A DNA stretch of 64,000 nucleotides from Clostridium gelidum (GCF_019977655.1 NZ_AP024849.1:815001-879000), one strand, 5' to 3'. Shown: positions 48,422 through 58,272, counted from the first letter of the stretch. Notes: a model not told the origin generated them from the sequence alone. Made by a program: numbers and translations.

Positions 48422-48889
48422 ATGAGTAGCTATAGATCGGCTTATGAAAATTATTATAAGAACATAAATAATGCAGCAAAAGGAAAGAAAGATAACAATA
48501 AATATTTTACTTTAGGTAAAAAAACTGATAATTCTATTAGTTCAAAACACGGGATTAATTTAAAGGATAATGATACAATGAGAAATACTTTGATTAAAAG
48601 AATAATACAGGAATTAACAGGAGCTACAATGTTATTGATATTTTTTGCTTCATTAAAATATAGTCCATCAACTCAATTTAATGAAATGCATATTAAATGT
48701 AAACAAACATTAGAACAAAAATTAACTTATAATGAGTATATAGATGCATTTAATACAATTCAAATAGGAAATATAACAGGAAAAGATTTAAGTATAGGCA
48801 ATTTTACTACGGAAGATTTGAAAATAGAAAATTTAAAGATAAAAGCATCAAATTTTATGGACTATATAAAAAACAATAGAAATTCATAA
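48422..48889 (+). CDS. single-pass membrane protein, possible SpoIVFA-like partner
   Basis: The 155-aa protein has about 60 cytoplasmic polar residues, one membrane helix (about 62-78, TGATMLLIFFASLKYS) and an external part of about 75 residues with LEQKLTYNEYIDAF. It is not recognised by sequence. Its place directly before the SpoIVFB-like protease gene is where SpoIVFA (membrane protein with a LytM/M23 domain) is usually encoded. The topology fits, but the LytM domain is missing, so it could be a reduced SpoIVFA or an unrelated protein. AAGGAGTG precedes the ATG. Confidence 0.6.
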   Translation: MSSYRSAYENYYKNINNAAKGKKDNNKYFTLGKKTDNSISSKHGINLKDNDTMRNTLIKRIIQELTGATMLLIFFASLKYSPSTQFNEMHIKCKQTLEQKLTYNEYIDAFNTIQIGNITGKDLSIGNFTTEDLKIENLKIKASNFMDYIKNNRNS

Positions 48890-49021
48890 GATTAGGGTTA
48901 ATTTTAGTAAATCAGAATTATTAATCAAGATATATTTATGATAATTTAATAGTTTCTTAATTTCCATTTTTATTTGTGCATTGCAAATTTTATTTATTTA
49001 GCAATATTATAGGGGTTAGAA

Positions 49022-49885
49022 ATGAAAAAGTGGTATATGGTATTGATTGTAGAATTGTCAATATTGATGTGGCTTGGAGATTTTAAAAGTGATGTTATTA
49101 TTAGTTTTCTATGGGTAATACTACATGAGTTTGCACATATAATAGTTGCAAGTAGATTTGGGTGCAAATTTAATAATTTTAATATTAGCATATTAGGTGC
49201 TAAGGCTGAATTAAGTGATATTGATGAATTGACTGAAAATAGGAAAGTAATTTTATATTTAGCTGGACCGTTATTTAATATTTTTATGGCTGTGGTTACA
49301 TGCTTTTTATATGATTATTTTAGCTTTGAATTTATTAAAAGTAGTATAAGTATTAATTTATGTTTAGGCATGTTTAATTTGATTCCAGCTTATCCATTAG
49401 ATGGATCAAGAGTATGTGAAATATTATTATCAAAAAAGTTTCTATATAAAAAATCAAAAAAAATCACAGAAATCTTTAGTTTTATTATTTCTGGAGCACT
49501 ATTTTTAGTATTTAGTATAATGCTTTTATTACATAAGGTAAACATAAGTTTATTTCTTGCGGTTATATTAATCACATATACAACGATTTTAGAAAGAGAA
49601 AAAACCATGTATATAATAATGGGAGATATGATTAAGAAGGTACGAAAGTTAAAAAAACATAAATACATGGAAAATAAATCTATTTCTGTGTATTATAAAA
49701 AAGGTTTAGTTAATGTATTAACGTTGGTTGATAAAAATAAATTTAATAGTTTTTATGTTCTTAATGATGATATGGAACTCATTTTTATAATTCATGAGGA
49801 TGAACTTTTAAAAGCATTGAAGTATTATGGAAATATAACATTAGAGGAATATATGAAAATACGAGAGATAGATAAAAATAAATAA
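49022..49885 (+). CDS. M50 site-2 protease, SpoIVFB-like
   Basis: The 287-aa membrane protein has the zinc motif HEFAH (about 35-39) and the third-ligand motif NLIPAYPLDGSR (about 119-130), as in SpoIVFB. The C-terminal about 80 residues (NKSISVYYKKGLVNVLTLVD, then KNKFNSFYVLNDD) look like a CBS-type regulatory tail also found in SpoIVFB. In Bacillus the enzyme cuts pro-SigK during sporulation; its clostridial substrate is less certain. The ribosome binding site is weak (GGGGTT). Confidence 0.85.
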   Translation: MKKWYMVLIVELSILMWLGDFKSDVIISFLWVILHEFAHIIVASRFGCKFNNFNISILGAKAELSDIDELTENRKVILYLAGPLFNIFMAVVTCFLYDYFSFEFIKSSISINLCLGMFNLIPAYPLDGSRVCEILLSKKFLYKKSKKITEIFSFIISGALFLVFSIMLLLHKVNISLFLAVILITYTTILEREKTMYIIMGDMIKKVRKLKKHKYMENKSISVYYKKGLVNVLTLVDKNKFNSFYVLNDDMELIFIIHEDELLKALKYYGNITLEEYMKIREIDKNK

Positions 49886-50137
49886 AATTGTATGATTTAA
49901 ATCTTAAAGTTAGTATGAAAATGCATAGTAAAAGGAAGCTTGAAATAAAGTTTTTCTATATACTTAAAGCAGAGTTAATATTTGTTTGTTAGCAAGTATT
50001 AATTCTAATTTTATTTTAGGATAATGCAACATTTTGACTTCATAAGTTGTATTTATATTGAAGGGAAGGTTAAATATTTGCACTATTTAAAATTACGCAA
50101 ATAAGATAAAATGGAAGTGAAAGGAAGGTGTAAATTG

Positions 50138-52213
50138 ATGAAAAAGAAAAGGATTTTTAGTGGGATACTAAGTATTTGTTTATTAGTATCTACTATGTGT
50201 ATTCCTACATTTGGAGTAGAAGAAGATAGTAAGGGGCTTGAACAAGCAATTGTAGCAACAAAGAAAGTGATAACAGTTCCAGATAGTTATACTGATTTTA
50301 CGCATTACTCAAGTGAACGTGAAACAAGTGAAGGTAAAATTATGGTTTGGAGCTTTAACTGGTCAGAAAAAGAAGGTAAAAATGGATTTATATCCGCATC
50401 TATTGGTGAAAATGGTTTTTTATATGATTATAATAAACATACTGGTGATGAAAATCACAGTGGATTAGCACAAGTTACAAAAGATACAGCACAAATCTCA
50501 GCAGAAGAATTTTTGAAAAAAGTAATTCCCACATCTGAAGGGGTAATGAAAAGAGTTGATGGAAATTCTAATATTTCTTCAAATGAAGAGTATAATTTTA
50601 CTTATCAAAAGTTTGTAAATGAAATTCCTGTTAATTTTATTATTGTTAATATAGGTGTAAACAAATACAGTGGTGAAATAACTTCTTTCAATGGAGAAAA
50701 TCCAGGGATTAAAAGACTTGAATATCCAACTTTAGATAATGTAATAGAAGCACCTGCATCAGAAAAAGCATATATAGATAAATTAGGTGTTAATTTAAAA
50801 TATTATTCTTATTATGATTATAAGGAAAAGAAAATGAAGATATTTGCAGGATATTCAGTAGATGATAATAAATATAAAGCTATTGATGGAAAAACAGGAC
50901 AAGTAATTACTATTTTAAATGAAGATAAGATTTATAATAAGAACTTGGCAAATAGCAAGGGTGATGAATCTATAACAGCTAGCAGTAAGACAGAATTAAG
51001 TAAAGAAGAACAAGAAGCTGTTAATAATGTTGCAGGACTTATATCTAAAGAAAAGGCTGAAAGTATTATTAAGGAATCAACAGATATACTTACTGCTGAA
51101 ATGAAGGTTATCGATGCATCTTTAAATAAAAATGAGTCTAGTGAAAAATATGTATGGCAAATTGGATTTGAAGGTGGTTATGGTAAAGTAAATGCGCAAT
51201 CTGGTGAATTGATATCTGTACATTTTTATGATAATAAGGTTAAAGGAAATAAAAATATATCAAAGCTTGAGGCTAAAGATGTTGCAGAGAACTTTTTGAA
51301 AAAAGTTACACCTAATAAGTTTGTGCAAACAAAATATGAGGAACAAAATGAACCTGTTTTAAAAATTAGTGGACAAGAAGAGGAAAGCAGTTCTTATTTT
51401 AATTTTGTACGTCAAGTGAATGGTATAGAATTTGTTAACAATTCTTTACGTATAGAAGTTGATAAAACTAATGGTAAAGTTATTGGATATGATAATAATT
51501 GGTATGATAATGCGACTTTCCCTGATATTAGTCAAGCGATGACTAAGGAAGCAGCTTTTAATAAAATTAAACAATTAAAAAGCTTTGGCTTGCAATATGT
51601 TATGTTAGATAAAGATCACGTTGGATTAGTTTATAATTTTAAAAATTTAGATAGAAACTACATTATTGATCCAATAAGTGGCATAAGATTAGACTTTATG
51701 GGACAAGTATATAAGGAGAATAAATTACCAGAATATACAGATATAAGTGGTCATTGGTGTGAAAAAACAGTAAAAGAACTTTTGGAAAATGGATATTATA
51801 TTGATGGAGATAAATTTAATCCTAATATGAATATTACTCAAATTAATTTTCTGAAATATATATATTCACCTATGAAAAATAATTATACTGACGATGAGTT
51901 TTACGACATGCTTTTTAAAGAAGGAATAATTAAAAAGGAAGAAAAGTCTTCAAGCTCATTTGTTTCAAATCAAGATGCAGCAAAATTTATTATAAGATAT
52001 TTAGGTCATGATAAAATAGCAACGCATCCTGAAATATTTAGTAATCCTTTTAAAGACAATGTACAAGAACAATATAAAGGATATGCAGCAATGTGTTATG
52101 CTCTCAATATAATTCGGGGCGACAGAAATGGGAACTTCAATGGGACTCATAATCTAAACAATGCCGAAGCTGCTTTAATTGTTTATAATCTAGTTAAGGA
52201 TAATAAACGTTAA
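50138..52213 (+). CDS. secreted YcdB/YcdC-repeat protein with C-terminal SLH-like region
   Basis: The start is ATG 50138 after GGAAGGTG. The 691-aa protein has a signal peptide (cleavage near 26, PTFG-VEE), two YcdB/YcdC-type repeat regions (about 100-280 and 360-510, each with FVNEIPVNF- or FVRQVNGIEFVNNSL-like cores), and a C-terminal part with SLH-like segments (YTDISGHWCEKTVKELLENG; AMCYALNIIRGDRNGNF). SLH modules anchor proteins to wall polymer. The function of YcdB repeats is unknown; they resemble PepSY folds. The stop codon lies directly against a palindromic repeat. Confidence 0.85.
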   Translation: MKKKRIFSGILSICLLVSTMCIPTFGVEEDSKGLEQAIVATKKVITVPDSYTDFTHYSSERETSEGKIMVWSFNWSEKEGKNGFISASIGENGFLYDYNKHTGDENHSGLAQVTKDTAQISAEEFLKKVIPTSEGVMKRVDGNSNISSNEEYNFTYQKFVNEIPVNFIIVNIGVNKYSGEITSFNGENPGIKRLEYPTLDNVIEAPASEKAYIDKLGVNLKYYSYYDYKEKKMKIFAGYSVDDNKYKAIDGKTGQVITILNEDKIYNKNLANSKGDESITASSKTELSKEEQEAVNNVAGLISKEKAESIIKESTDILTAEMKVIDASLNKNESSEKYVWQIGFEGGYGKVNAQSGELISVHFYDNKVKGNKNISKLEAKDVAENFLKKVTPNKFVQTKYEEQNEPVLKISGQEEESSSYFNFVRQVNGIEFVNNSLRIEVDKTNGKVIGYDNNWYDNATFPDISQAMTKEAAFNKIKQLKSFGLQYVMLDKDHVGLVYNFKNLDRNYIIDPISGIRLDFMGQVYKENKLPEYTDISGHWCEKTVKELLENGYYIDGDKFNPNMNITQINFLKYIYSPMKNNYTDDEFYDMLFKEGIIKKEEKSSSSFVSNQDAAKFIIRYLGHDKIATHPEIFSNPFKDNVQEQYKGYAAMCYALNIIRGDRNGNFNGTHNLNNAEAALIVYNLVKDNKR

Positions 52214-52514
52214 AAATCGTAGTTATGCGTATAACTGGCCGAAATTGAATACATGTTTGATCCAGCGGACTAAGAAAATTTCGCTGGAAGCTACTAAATG
52301 GTAGGTTGCATCCATTTCTGTTTGCTCCTGAGGCAAGCTCAGGACAAGCAAAAATGGAACAACCAACCATTAAGTGGCTTCAACAGCTTATTTTCTAATG
52401 CCGCTTTCATATTATGACCCTTGTGGTTACAAACATGTATCCAATTTCTCTGTTTGTATATACTCCTAAATTATAGTAAATGTTTAATATAATACCAGGT
52501 ATAAGTATAACTTA
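52213..52514. repeat. ~300-bp long-palindrome element, copy B
   Basis: It is collinear with copy A at 24464-24740: the same order of GCCGAAATTGAATACATGTT, CAGCGGACTAAGAAAATTTC, the TCCTGAG/CTCAGGA hairpin, AAGTGGCTTCAACAGCTTAT and CATGTATCCAATTTCTCTGT. It carries an extra segment at 52407-52433. It begins at the stop codon of the YcdB gene. Confidence 0.85.
52407..52433 (+). repeat. short CCCTTGTGG motif, copy 2 (inside the palindrome element)
   Basis: TATTATGACCCTTGTGGTTA plus CAAA is absent from copy A, so it appears inserted into copy B. It matches copies at 14164 and 56971. Confidence 0.45.
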
Positions 52515-52547
52515 GAAGCTGGGTATCTATATTTTAGAAATAAGCAA

Positions 52548-52600
52548 AATAGAAGGGATAGTAGTTCTTTAATTAGATAGCTAGCTCTTCTATTATTTTT
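52548..52600 (+). terminator. possible displaced terminator of the YcdB gene
   Basis: AATAGAAG (52548-52555) pairs with CTTCTATT (52587-52594), then ATTTTTTA. It is beyond the palindromic repeat, about 335 bases after the gene. Confidence 0.5.
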
Positions 52601-52744
52601 TACTTTAAATTATTAAATAAATAAGGATAAAGAAGATAAAATAATTTATAAATATTTTAAACATCATACAAAATCGCTTGCATTTAAACGAGAATAAATA
52701 TATACTACCTAGAAAAAGAATTATATATGAGGAGATAAAGATTT

Positions 52745-55700
52745 ATGTGGAAATCACTTTTTTTATTGGTTTTTCAAGGTATCTCTGGCGGAGTAGCCGG
52801 ATACATTACTAATAAATATGCAGTAAATATGCTTTTTAAGGAATATACTCCTTTAAAATTAGGTGGAGTAATTAAAAAGAAGAAAGAAAAATTTATAGAA
52901 GAAATTAGTGAACTAGTTGAAAGAGATATAATAAATGCTGAAACTTTGAAGGCTGAAATTTCTAAGAAGGATTTAAATAATTATATTGAACAAATTGCTG
53001 GAACCTTTTTTCAAACAGGATTAAATGAAAGCTTAGGCAATACTAAATTATGCGAAGTTACAGACTTTTCTAATAGTATTCTTAAGAGTGAAGAATTTGC
53101 AAGAAAAAATTTGAATACAAATTTACCTAAATTATTAGATAATATTTTTGTTAATGTTAAATTAGATGATGTACTAACTGAAAATCAAATTTCAAAAATA
53201 GTAGATTCGAGTTATGATTTGCTAGTTCAAGAGCTTGAAAATAGTGATACATTAAATGAATTTATTTCTAGTTTTTACAAGGAAAATTCTAATATAACTC
53301 TTTCAGATATTTTTTCAAAAGAAGTGCAAAGAAATTTTACTCAAAATATTACAAAGCGTGTTATAGAAATAATTAAAGAAGATATTTTAGAAGATGAAGA
53401 AGGCTGTAAATTATTTTTTGATAAGATTTTTTCTGCAATAAATATAGATGTAACGCTTATTAAATTACAAGGCTTAATTGGAGACTATGAAATTAATCAG
53501 TTTGTTACCAATTCTGAGGAAGAAGAATTTACTTTAAAATTATTTGGTAAAGTTAATGAGTTTATTAATTCGGAAAAAGGTAAGGAATTAATAAAAAATC
53601 TTATGGATGAGATTTTCTTGATTGGAAAAGATATTGATTTTACAGTTTATGAAATTCTTCCACCTGAAATGGAAAAATCACTTACTAATTTCATAGAAAC
53701 AGTAATTCCAAAGGTTATGCCATATATTTCAGAATGGATTTCAGGAAATAAAGAATCCCTTGATGAAATGATTGAAGCAGCTATTGATGAAGCAATTAAA
53801 GATGTGGATGGTAATATTAAAAAACTTATAATTTCAAAAGTTAGAAGTGCGCTTATGGGAGATATTTCATCTAAAAATAATATTGTTAATAAGATAATTA
53901 ATTATCTTAATGATAGTTTTGATGGTGAGTCATATAATAAATTGGCTAATTCTATTATTGATTATTTAAAATCAAAGAAAATAAAAGATATAGTAGCATT
54001 ACTTGAAAATCAAAATTTATTTAATTCTGAAAAATTAGCAGAACTTATTATTAAAGAATTTGGAGTACATGGGGAAAAACTTTTGGGTACTATAATAAAA
54101 TCTCAGTTCTTAAAAAAGATACATAATGTCTTTAAATTTGATTTAGTAAAATTGTTTCATGAAAAGATTAAACCAATGTTATATGAAAATATCTTTAAAA
54201 ACAAAGCTAAGCTAAGTGAAAAGATTAATGACATAACTAGAGATTTTATAAATTCAAAAAATAATGAAGTTTTTAATGAAAAATTATCTGATTTGTTTAC
54301 GCAAGATCAAGTTTCTAATTTTTCTAATAATTTTGCAAAATTAACTAATAAATCATTTGTTAAGAATGCACCTATATATAAAACCCAAATAGCAGATTTT
54401 TTATCTTTAAATATTAAGAATTTAAATTTAGAAGGTATACTTAAAAATTATAAGGCGGATATTTGTGAATTGATTGTGGATAAGTCTATGGTAGTTTATA
54501 AAGAAACTGTGGATAAATATAAAAAGTATGAGATTACACAACTTATTAATACATATTTTGATAGTAAGACATTATCTAATCTTCTTATAAATAAAGGATA
54601 TCCAATGCTAATGGATAAATTACCTGATTTATTGAATGGAAATATTAAAAAATTTGCAAGTAATAATTTAAAAAAATATGATGAAGATGAGATTTGTAAT
54701 ATAGTTCAAGATTTCATGGGTGGGCAACTTAAGCCGTTATCTGTTTTTGGTGCTTTTCTCGGGGTTATAGTAGGAGTGTTATATGAATTAATACATCCAA
54801 CTATCTTGGGAAACTTTGGATTCGCTAGCAGTCTATCAGATATGGCCATTTCATGCGCAGTTATGGCCTTCATTGGATATATTACAAATGTAATAGCCTT
54901 ATGGATGATATTCCATCCATATAAGGAAAATAAAATTGTTTCTAAAATACCATTTCTTAAGAAATTTGCATTAGGGTATATCCCTGCACATAAAAATGAA
55001 TTTGCAATTGGAATGGCTAAGTTAATAGATGATGAATTATTAAATAAAGAAGAAATTAATAAAGTTTTTAAAGTAAAACATAATAATATGAAATCAGTAT
55101 TAATGATGTTAGTTACAAATAATAATTATCAAATTTTAATAAATCTTCTTAGAGATAAAAAACAAGATTTATCAAAGTATATTTATGAGAAAATTTTAAA
55201 GTATTGCAAGCATAATTCGTATTTAGCAAAAAGAATTTCAAAAGCAATAACAAATAGTAAATTTAATGAATTTATTAAAAAAGATCATGTTTTAAATATA
55301 GTGCCTAATCTAGTAGATAAAATTAAAGACATTGAAGATACTTTAGTTCAGTTTGCAGAAAGAAAACTTTCTGAAAATAATAGAGTTAAGGATATTTTGC
55401 CAAAGGGAGTATCTGTTGGAATTCAGAATTATGTTGAAACTGAAATGAATACATTAATTTCAGAAAAAGTTCAAAGCACTAAAAATATAGACTTTGTAAA
55501 TAAAATTATTGATAATTATAGTAGTACTTATGATTTGGAAATTCAAAAATCATGCAAAGAAATATTTAGTGAAGAATTATTATTCAACATAAAAAATAAT
55601 ATGGAAACAAGGTTTGAAACATATGTTTTTAATGATTTGAAAATACACGTAAATGATTTTGCAAAACAATTTTTACGTAGTGGATTAGATGAAAATAATA

Positions 55701-56977
55701 CTATTGGCTCAATGTTTAATGGAAAAGTAAAAAGCATTGTTGATAATAATTTATATCTATTAACTAGCTATATTACAAAAAAATCAATTAATTATGTACA
55801 AAATAAGCAAGATGACATAGCTTTAAATGTACAAGAAACTATTAAAAATGAACTTAACTTTTTTGAAAAGATGGCTTATGGAGCCTTTGGTGGAGATGAT
55901 ATAGCAAATAAAGTTGTATCAATTATATTAAATGAAAAGTTGCCAATAATGATTAAGGATGAAACTGACAAAATCATTAGCATTGCTAAAGTTACATTAA
56001 ATGATAGTGTTTATCCTATGAAAACTAGTATATTAAAAATTAAAGCTGATGAATTTAATATTACAATATTACTTGATAATGTATTTGAGCAATTTAATAA
56101 GAATAATTCTGCAAAACAACATATTCGTAATTCTGGTAATTTAATTATGGATTCTTTAATAAAAGCTCCAATTATTGAATATCTTGAATTATGTAATTTG
56201 AATAGTTTAGATTTAGTGTATAAAAAGTTCTACAATGAAGTTACTATTGTAAAAGAAGATATTTATAATAATATAAATAATAATAGTAGTGAGTTATCGC
56301 AAATAATGGGAGAACTTTTAAATGAGAAAATAGCAAAGCCGTTATTTAATTCATACAATTCACTAATCTTTGAAGGAATTACGTCAAGTGATATTAAGGG
56401 CAGTGTGAAAAGTATTTTAAATTTAATTAGTTCAAGTAAAGAAACTGAAAAGTATTTAGGTATATTCTTAGAAAAAGCTTATGATAATACATTGTCAGAA
56501 TTATCAATTGAACAAATTGTGGATGCAGATATATTAAACAAAGATATAGAAAAAATTATTAAATCAGTTTTTGGTAATGAAGTATTTAATGAGAATAATA
56601 TTAGTTTAATTAAAAACATAATTCAAAATGCGATTGATAATAAGTTAGATTTTATTACAGCTGATACAAAGGATTATCTAACAGATAAAACAATAGAAGC
56701 AGGATTATATTCAATTAGTGATTATATTGTTCCAATACTTAAAGAAATCAACTTAAAGAATATTACCAATAAACAAATTGAGTTACTTAATCCAAAAGAA
56801 ATCGATATATTATTTAATTCTTTTGCAGGAGACTTTTTCAATAAGTTGCGTATCTATGGGGTATGGGGTTTTGTATTTGGAATTAACGTAGGATTGTCGA
56901 TTATATTATGGGCACTAGACTGGAGATATAGCAAGGACCCTTCAAAAAAAGATTTAAATACATTGGAAGATTTATAA
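52745..56977 (+). CDS. giant double DUF445 membrane protein, 1410 aa
   Basis: DUF445 proteins are usually about 370-450 aa. This one carries the signature twice: GYITNKYAVNMLF at about 19-31 and GYITNVIALWMIFHPY at about 712-727, each followed by a K-rich start of a long helical domain. The second is preceded by two membrane helices (about 672-725). A last helix lies near 1370-1390 (WGFVFGINVGLSIILWAL). Between them are about 640-residue helical regions rich in Asn, Lys, Ile and Glu. It looks like a tandem duplication and expansion. Function is unknown. GAGGAGA precedes the ATG. The stop falls in a short repeat. Confidence 0.8.
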   Translation: MWKSLFLLVFQGISGGVAGYITNKYAVNMLFKEYTPLKLGGVIKKKKEKFIEEISELVERDIINAETLKAEISKKDLNNYIEQIAGTFFQTGLNESLGNTKLCEVTDFSNSILKSEEFARKNLNTNLPKLLDNIFVNVKLDDVLTENQISKIVDSSYDLLVQELENSDTLNEFISSFYKENSNITLSDIFSKEVQRNFTQNITKRVIEIIKEDILEDEEGCKLFFDKIFSAINIDVTLIKLQGLIGDYEINQFVTNSEEEEFTLKLFGKVNEFINSEKGKELIKNLMDEIFLIGKDIDFTVYEILPPEMEKSLTNFIETVIPKVMPYISEWISGNKESLDEMIEAAIDEAIKDVDGNIKKLIISKVRSALMGDISSKNNIVNKIINYLNDSFDGESYNKLANSIIDYLKSKKIKDIVALLENQNLFNSEKLAELIIKEFGVHGEKLLGTIIKSQFLKKIHNVFKFDLVKLFHEKIKPMLYENIFKNKAKLSEKINDITRDFINSKNNEVFNEKLSDLFTQDQVSNFSNNFAKLTNKSFVKNAPIYKTQIADFLSLNIKNLNLEGILKNYKADICELIVDKSMVVYKETVDKYKKYEITQLINTYFDSKTLSNLLINKGYPMLMDKLPDLLNGNIKKFASNNLKKYDEDEICNIVQDFMGGQLKPLSVFGAFLGVIVGVLYELIHPTILGNFGFASSLSDMAISCAVMAFIGYITNVIALWMIFHPYKENKIVSKIPFLKKFALGYIPAHKNEFAIGMAKLIDDELLNKEEINKVFKVKHNNMKSVLMMLVTNNNYQILINLLRDKKQDLSKYIYEKILKYCKHNSYLAKRISKAITNSKFNEFIKKDHVLNIVPNLVDKIKDIEDTLVQFAERKLSENNRVKDILPKGVSVGIQNYVETEMNTLISEKVQSTKNIDFVNKIIDNYSSTYDLEIQKSCKEIFSEELLFNIKNNMETRFETYVFNDLKIHVNDFAKQFLRSGLDENNTIGSMFNGKVKSIVDNNLYLLTSYITKKSINYVQNKQDDIALNVQETIKNELNFFEKMAYGAFGGDDIANKVVSIILNEKLPIMIKDETDKIISIAKVTLNDSVYPMKTSILKIKADEFNITILLDNVFEQFNKNNSAKQHIRNSGNLIMDSLIKAPIIEYLELCNLNSLDLVYKKFYNEVTIVKEDIYNNINNNSSELSQIMGELLNEKIAKPLFNSYNSLIFEGITSSDIKGSVKSILNLISSSKETEKYLGIFLEKAYDNTLSELSIEQIVDADILNKDIEKIIKSVFGNEVFNENNISLIKNIIQNAIDNKLDFITADTKDYLTDKTIEAGLYSISDYIVPILKEINLKNITNKQIELLNPKEIDILFNSFAGDFFNKLRIYGVWGFVFGINVGLSIILWALDWRYSKDPSKKDLNTLEDL

Positions 56978-57000
56978 CCACAAGGGTCACAATGTACCCT
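56971..57000 (-). repeat. short CCCTTGTGG motif, copy 3 (reverse)
   Basis: TTTATAACCACAAGGGTCAC plus AATGTACCCT is the reverse complement of the motif at 14164 and 52407. Its TAA is the stop codon of the DUF445 gene. Confidence 0.5.
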
Positions 57001-57092
57001 CAAGGGGCATAATATCCAGGCGCGTGCAATCGGATAAATAATATGGTAAACTATTGGAATAAAGAGGAAACTGGAAAGGGAGGGGTGAATAA

Positions 57093-58211
57093 ATGAAACA
57101 AGTAGATTTACTTAATATTGTTAATAAATATTCTAAAGATGAGAATTACGATTTTAGCGGATATTTAATGTATAAAGATAAAGCAATAGCTGAGATAAAA
57201 GATACTAATTTTATAAAATCTCTAGAGGATAATTTATTGCCAATAATAATGATAAATAAAAATATAGGTTCTTTTGAATCATGGCTACAAACTAGAGTTA
57301 TAGATACTCACAGAACAAATTCTAGACAAATAAGGCGCAGATTGAGCGTTAGAACAGAAGTACCTAAAGAAATTGTTATTAAAGCTAGGGCAGTTAGTAT
57401 TACAGATAATTATTGGCTTAAATGGGCTAATGAAAGCATAACTTATAATGAAGTAAGAAGTAGATTGTCTGATGGCTTAAACACTATAGCTTTATATGGT
57501 AATACAATAGAAAGCAATTTTACAAATTTAGATATAAGCCCTGAACTTACTAACATAGGTAGTTTTGAAAAGTGTTGGAAGTTGATTGATGGACATTGGT
57601 ATATGATAAAAAAAGGTTCATATAAAGAAAATTTTGCAGAGGTATTAGTTTCAAACATAGCTTTAGAACTTGGGTTTAAAGCTGTTAAATATGAATCTAT
57701 GGATGATGGTAAATTGGTTAAGTGCAAAGATTTTACCAATAGTGGAGAAGTAGATTTTGAACCTATGTTTAGTTTTGTTAAAGATTATTGGGAAGTAGAT
57801 GACTCTATTAAAATTATAGATGAGTTAGGTTATATGCAAGATTTTTTAGATATAACTTTTATGGATGCATTATGTTATAACATAGATAGACATACATTTA
57901 ACTTTGGTATATTAAGAAAGGATGGAGAGGTTATAGGCTTAGCTCCTAATTTTGATAATAATTTAGCCTTATCAGGAGTTCTTAATGATAATGCTTTGGA
58001 AAAAACATGGTATTCAACTTCATTTACAAAAAATAATTATAAACCTGTGTTAGAGGAATATAGTTATGATATACCAAAAATTAATTTTGAAAAAATAAAA
58101 TCTATCATTTATGAAACATTAAAGAGTTTTCCTACACTTGAGAATGAAGATGGCTTTAATGAGGTTGTATTTAAGATAATAAAAAATAATTATGAGGAAA
58201 TGTTAAATTAA
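57093..58211 (+). CDS. HipA-like kinase-fold protein without HipB
   Basis: The 372-aa protein resembles the C-terminal kinase domain of HipA: a catalytic-loop-like NIDRHTFNFGILRKD (about 262-276), then the metal-binding-like LAPNFDNNLALSG, and an upstream nucleotide-binding segment (KLIDGHWYMIKKGSYKENFA). The N-terminal 150 residues are not HipA-like by eye, and contain FESWLQTRVIDTHRTNSRQI. HipA proteins phosphorylate tRNA synthetases or act as toxins with the DNA-binding HipB, but no HipB gene is adjacent. It may be a regulator of another kind. AAGGGAGGGGTG gives a strong start. Confidence 0.75.
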   Translation: MKQVDLLNIVNKYSKDENYDFSGYLMYKDKAIAEIKDTNFIKSLEDNLLPIIMINKNIGSFESWLQTRVIDTHRTNSRQIRRRLSVRTEVPKEIVIKARAVSITDNYWLKWANESITYNEVRSRLSDGLNTIALYGNTIESNFTNLDISPELTNIGSFEKCWKLIDGHWYMIKKGSYKENFAEVLVSNIALELGFKAVKYESMDDGKLVKCKDFTNSGEVDFEPMFSFVKDYWEVDDSIKIIDELGYMQDFLDITFMDALCYNIDRHTFNFGILRKDGEVIGLAPNFDNNLALSGVLNDNALEKTWYSTSFTKNNYKPVLEEYSYDIPKINFEKIKSIIYETLKSFPTLENEDGFNEVVFKIIKNNYEEMLN

Positions 58212-58217
58212 TGAACA

Positions 58218-58243
58218 ATAGAGTAGCTTTTACACTACTCTAT
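58218..58243. terminator. hairpin between convergent genes
   Basis: ATAGAGTAG and CTACTCTAT are perfect 9-bp arms with an 8-base loop between the HipA-like and LRR genes; the T-run is poor. Confidence 0.55.
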
Positions 58244-58272
58244 AAAACTATTTATTTAGTTATTATTTATGA

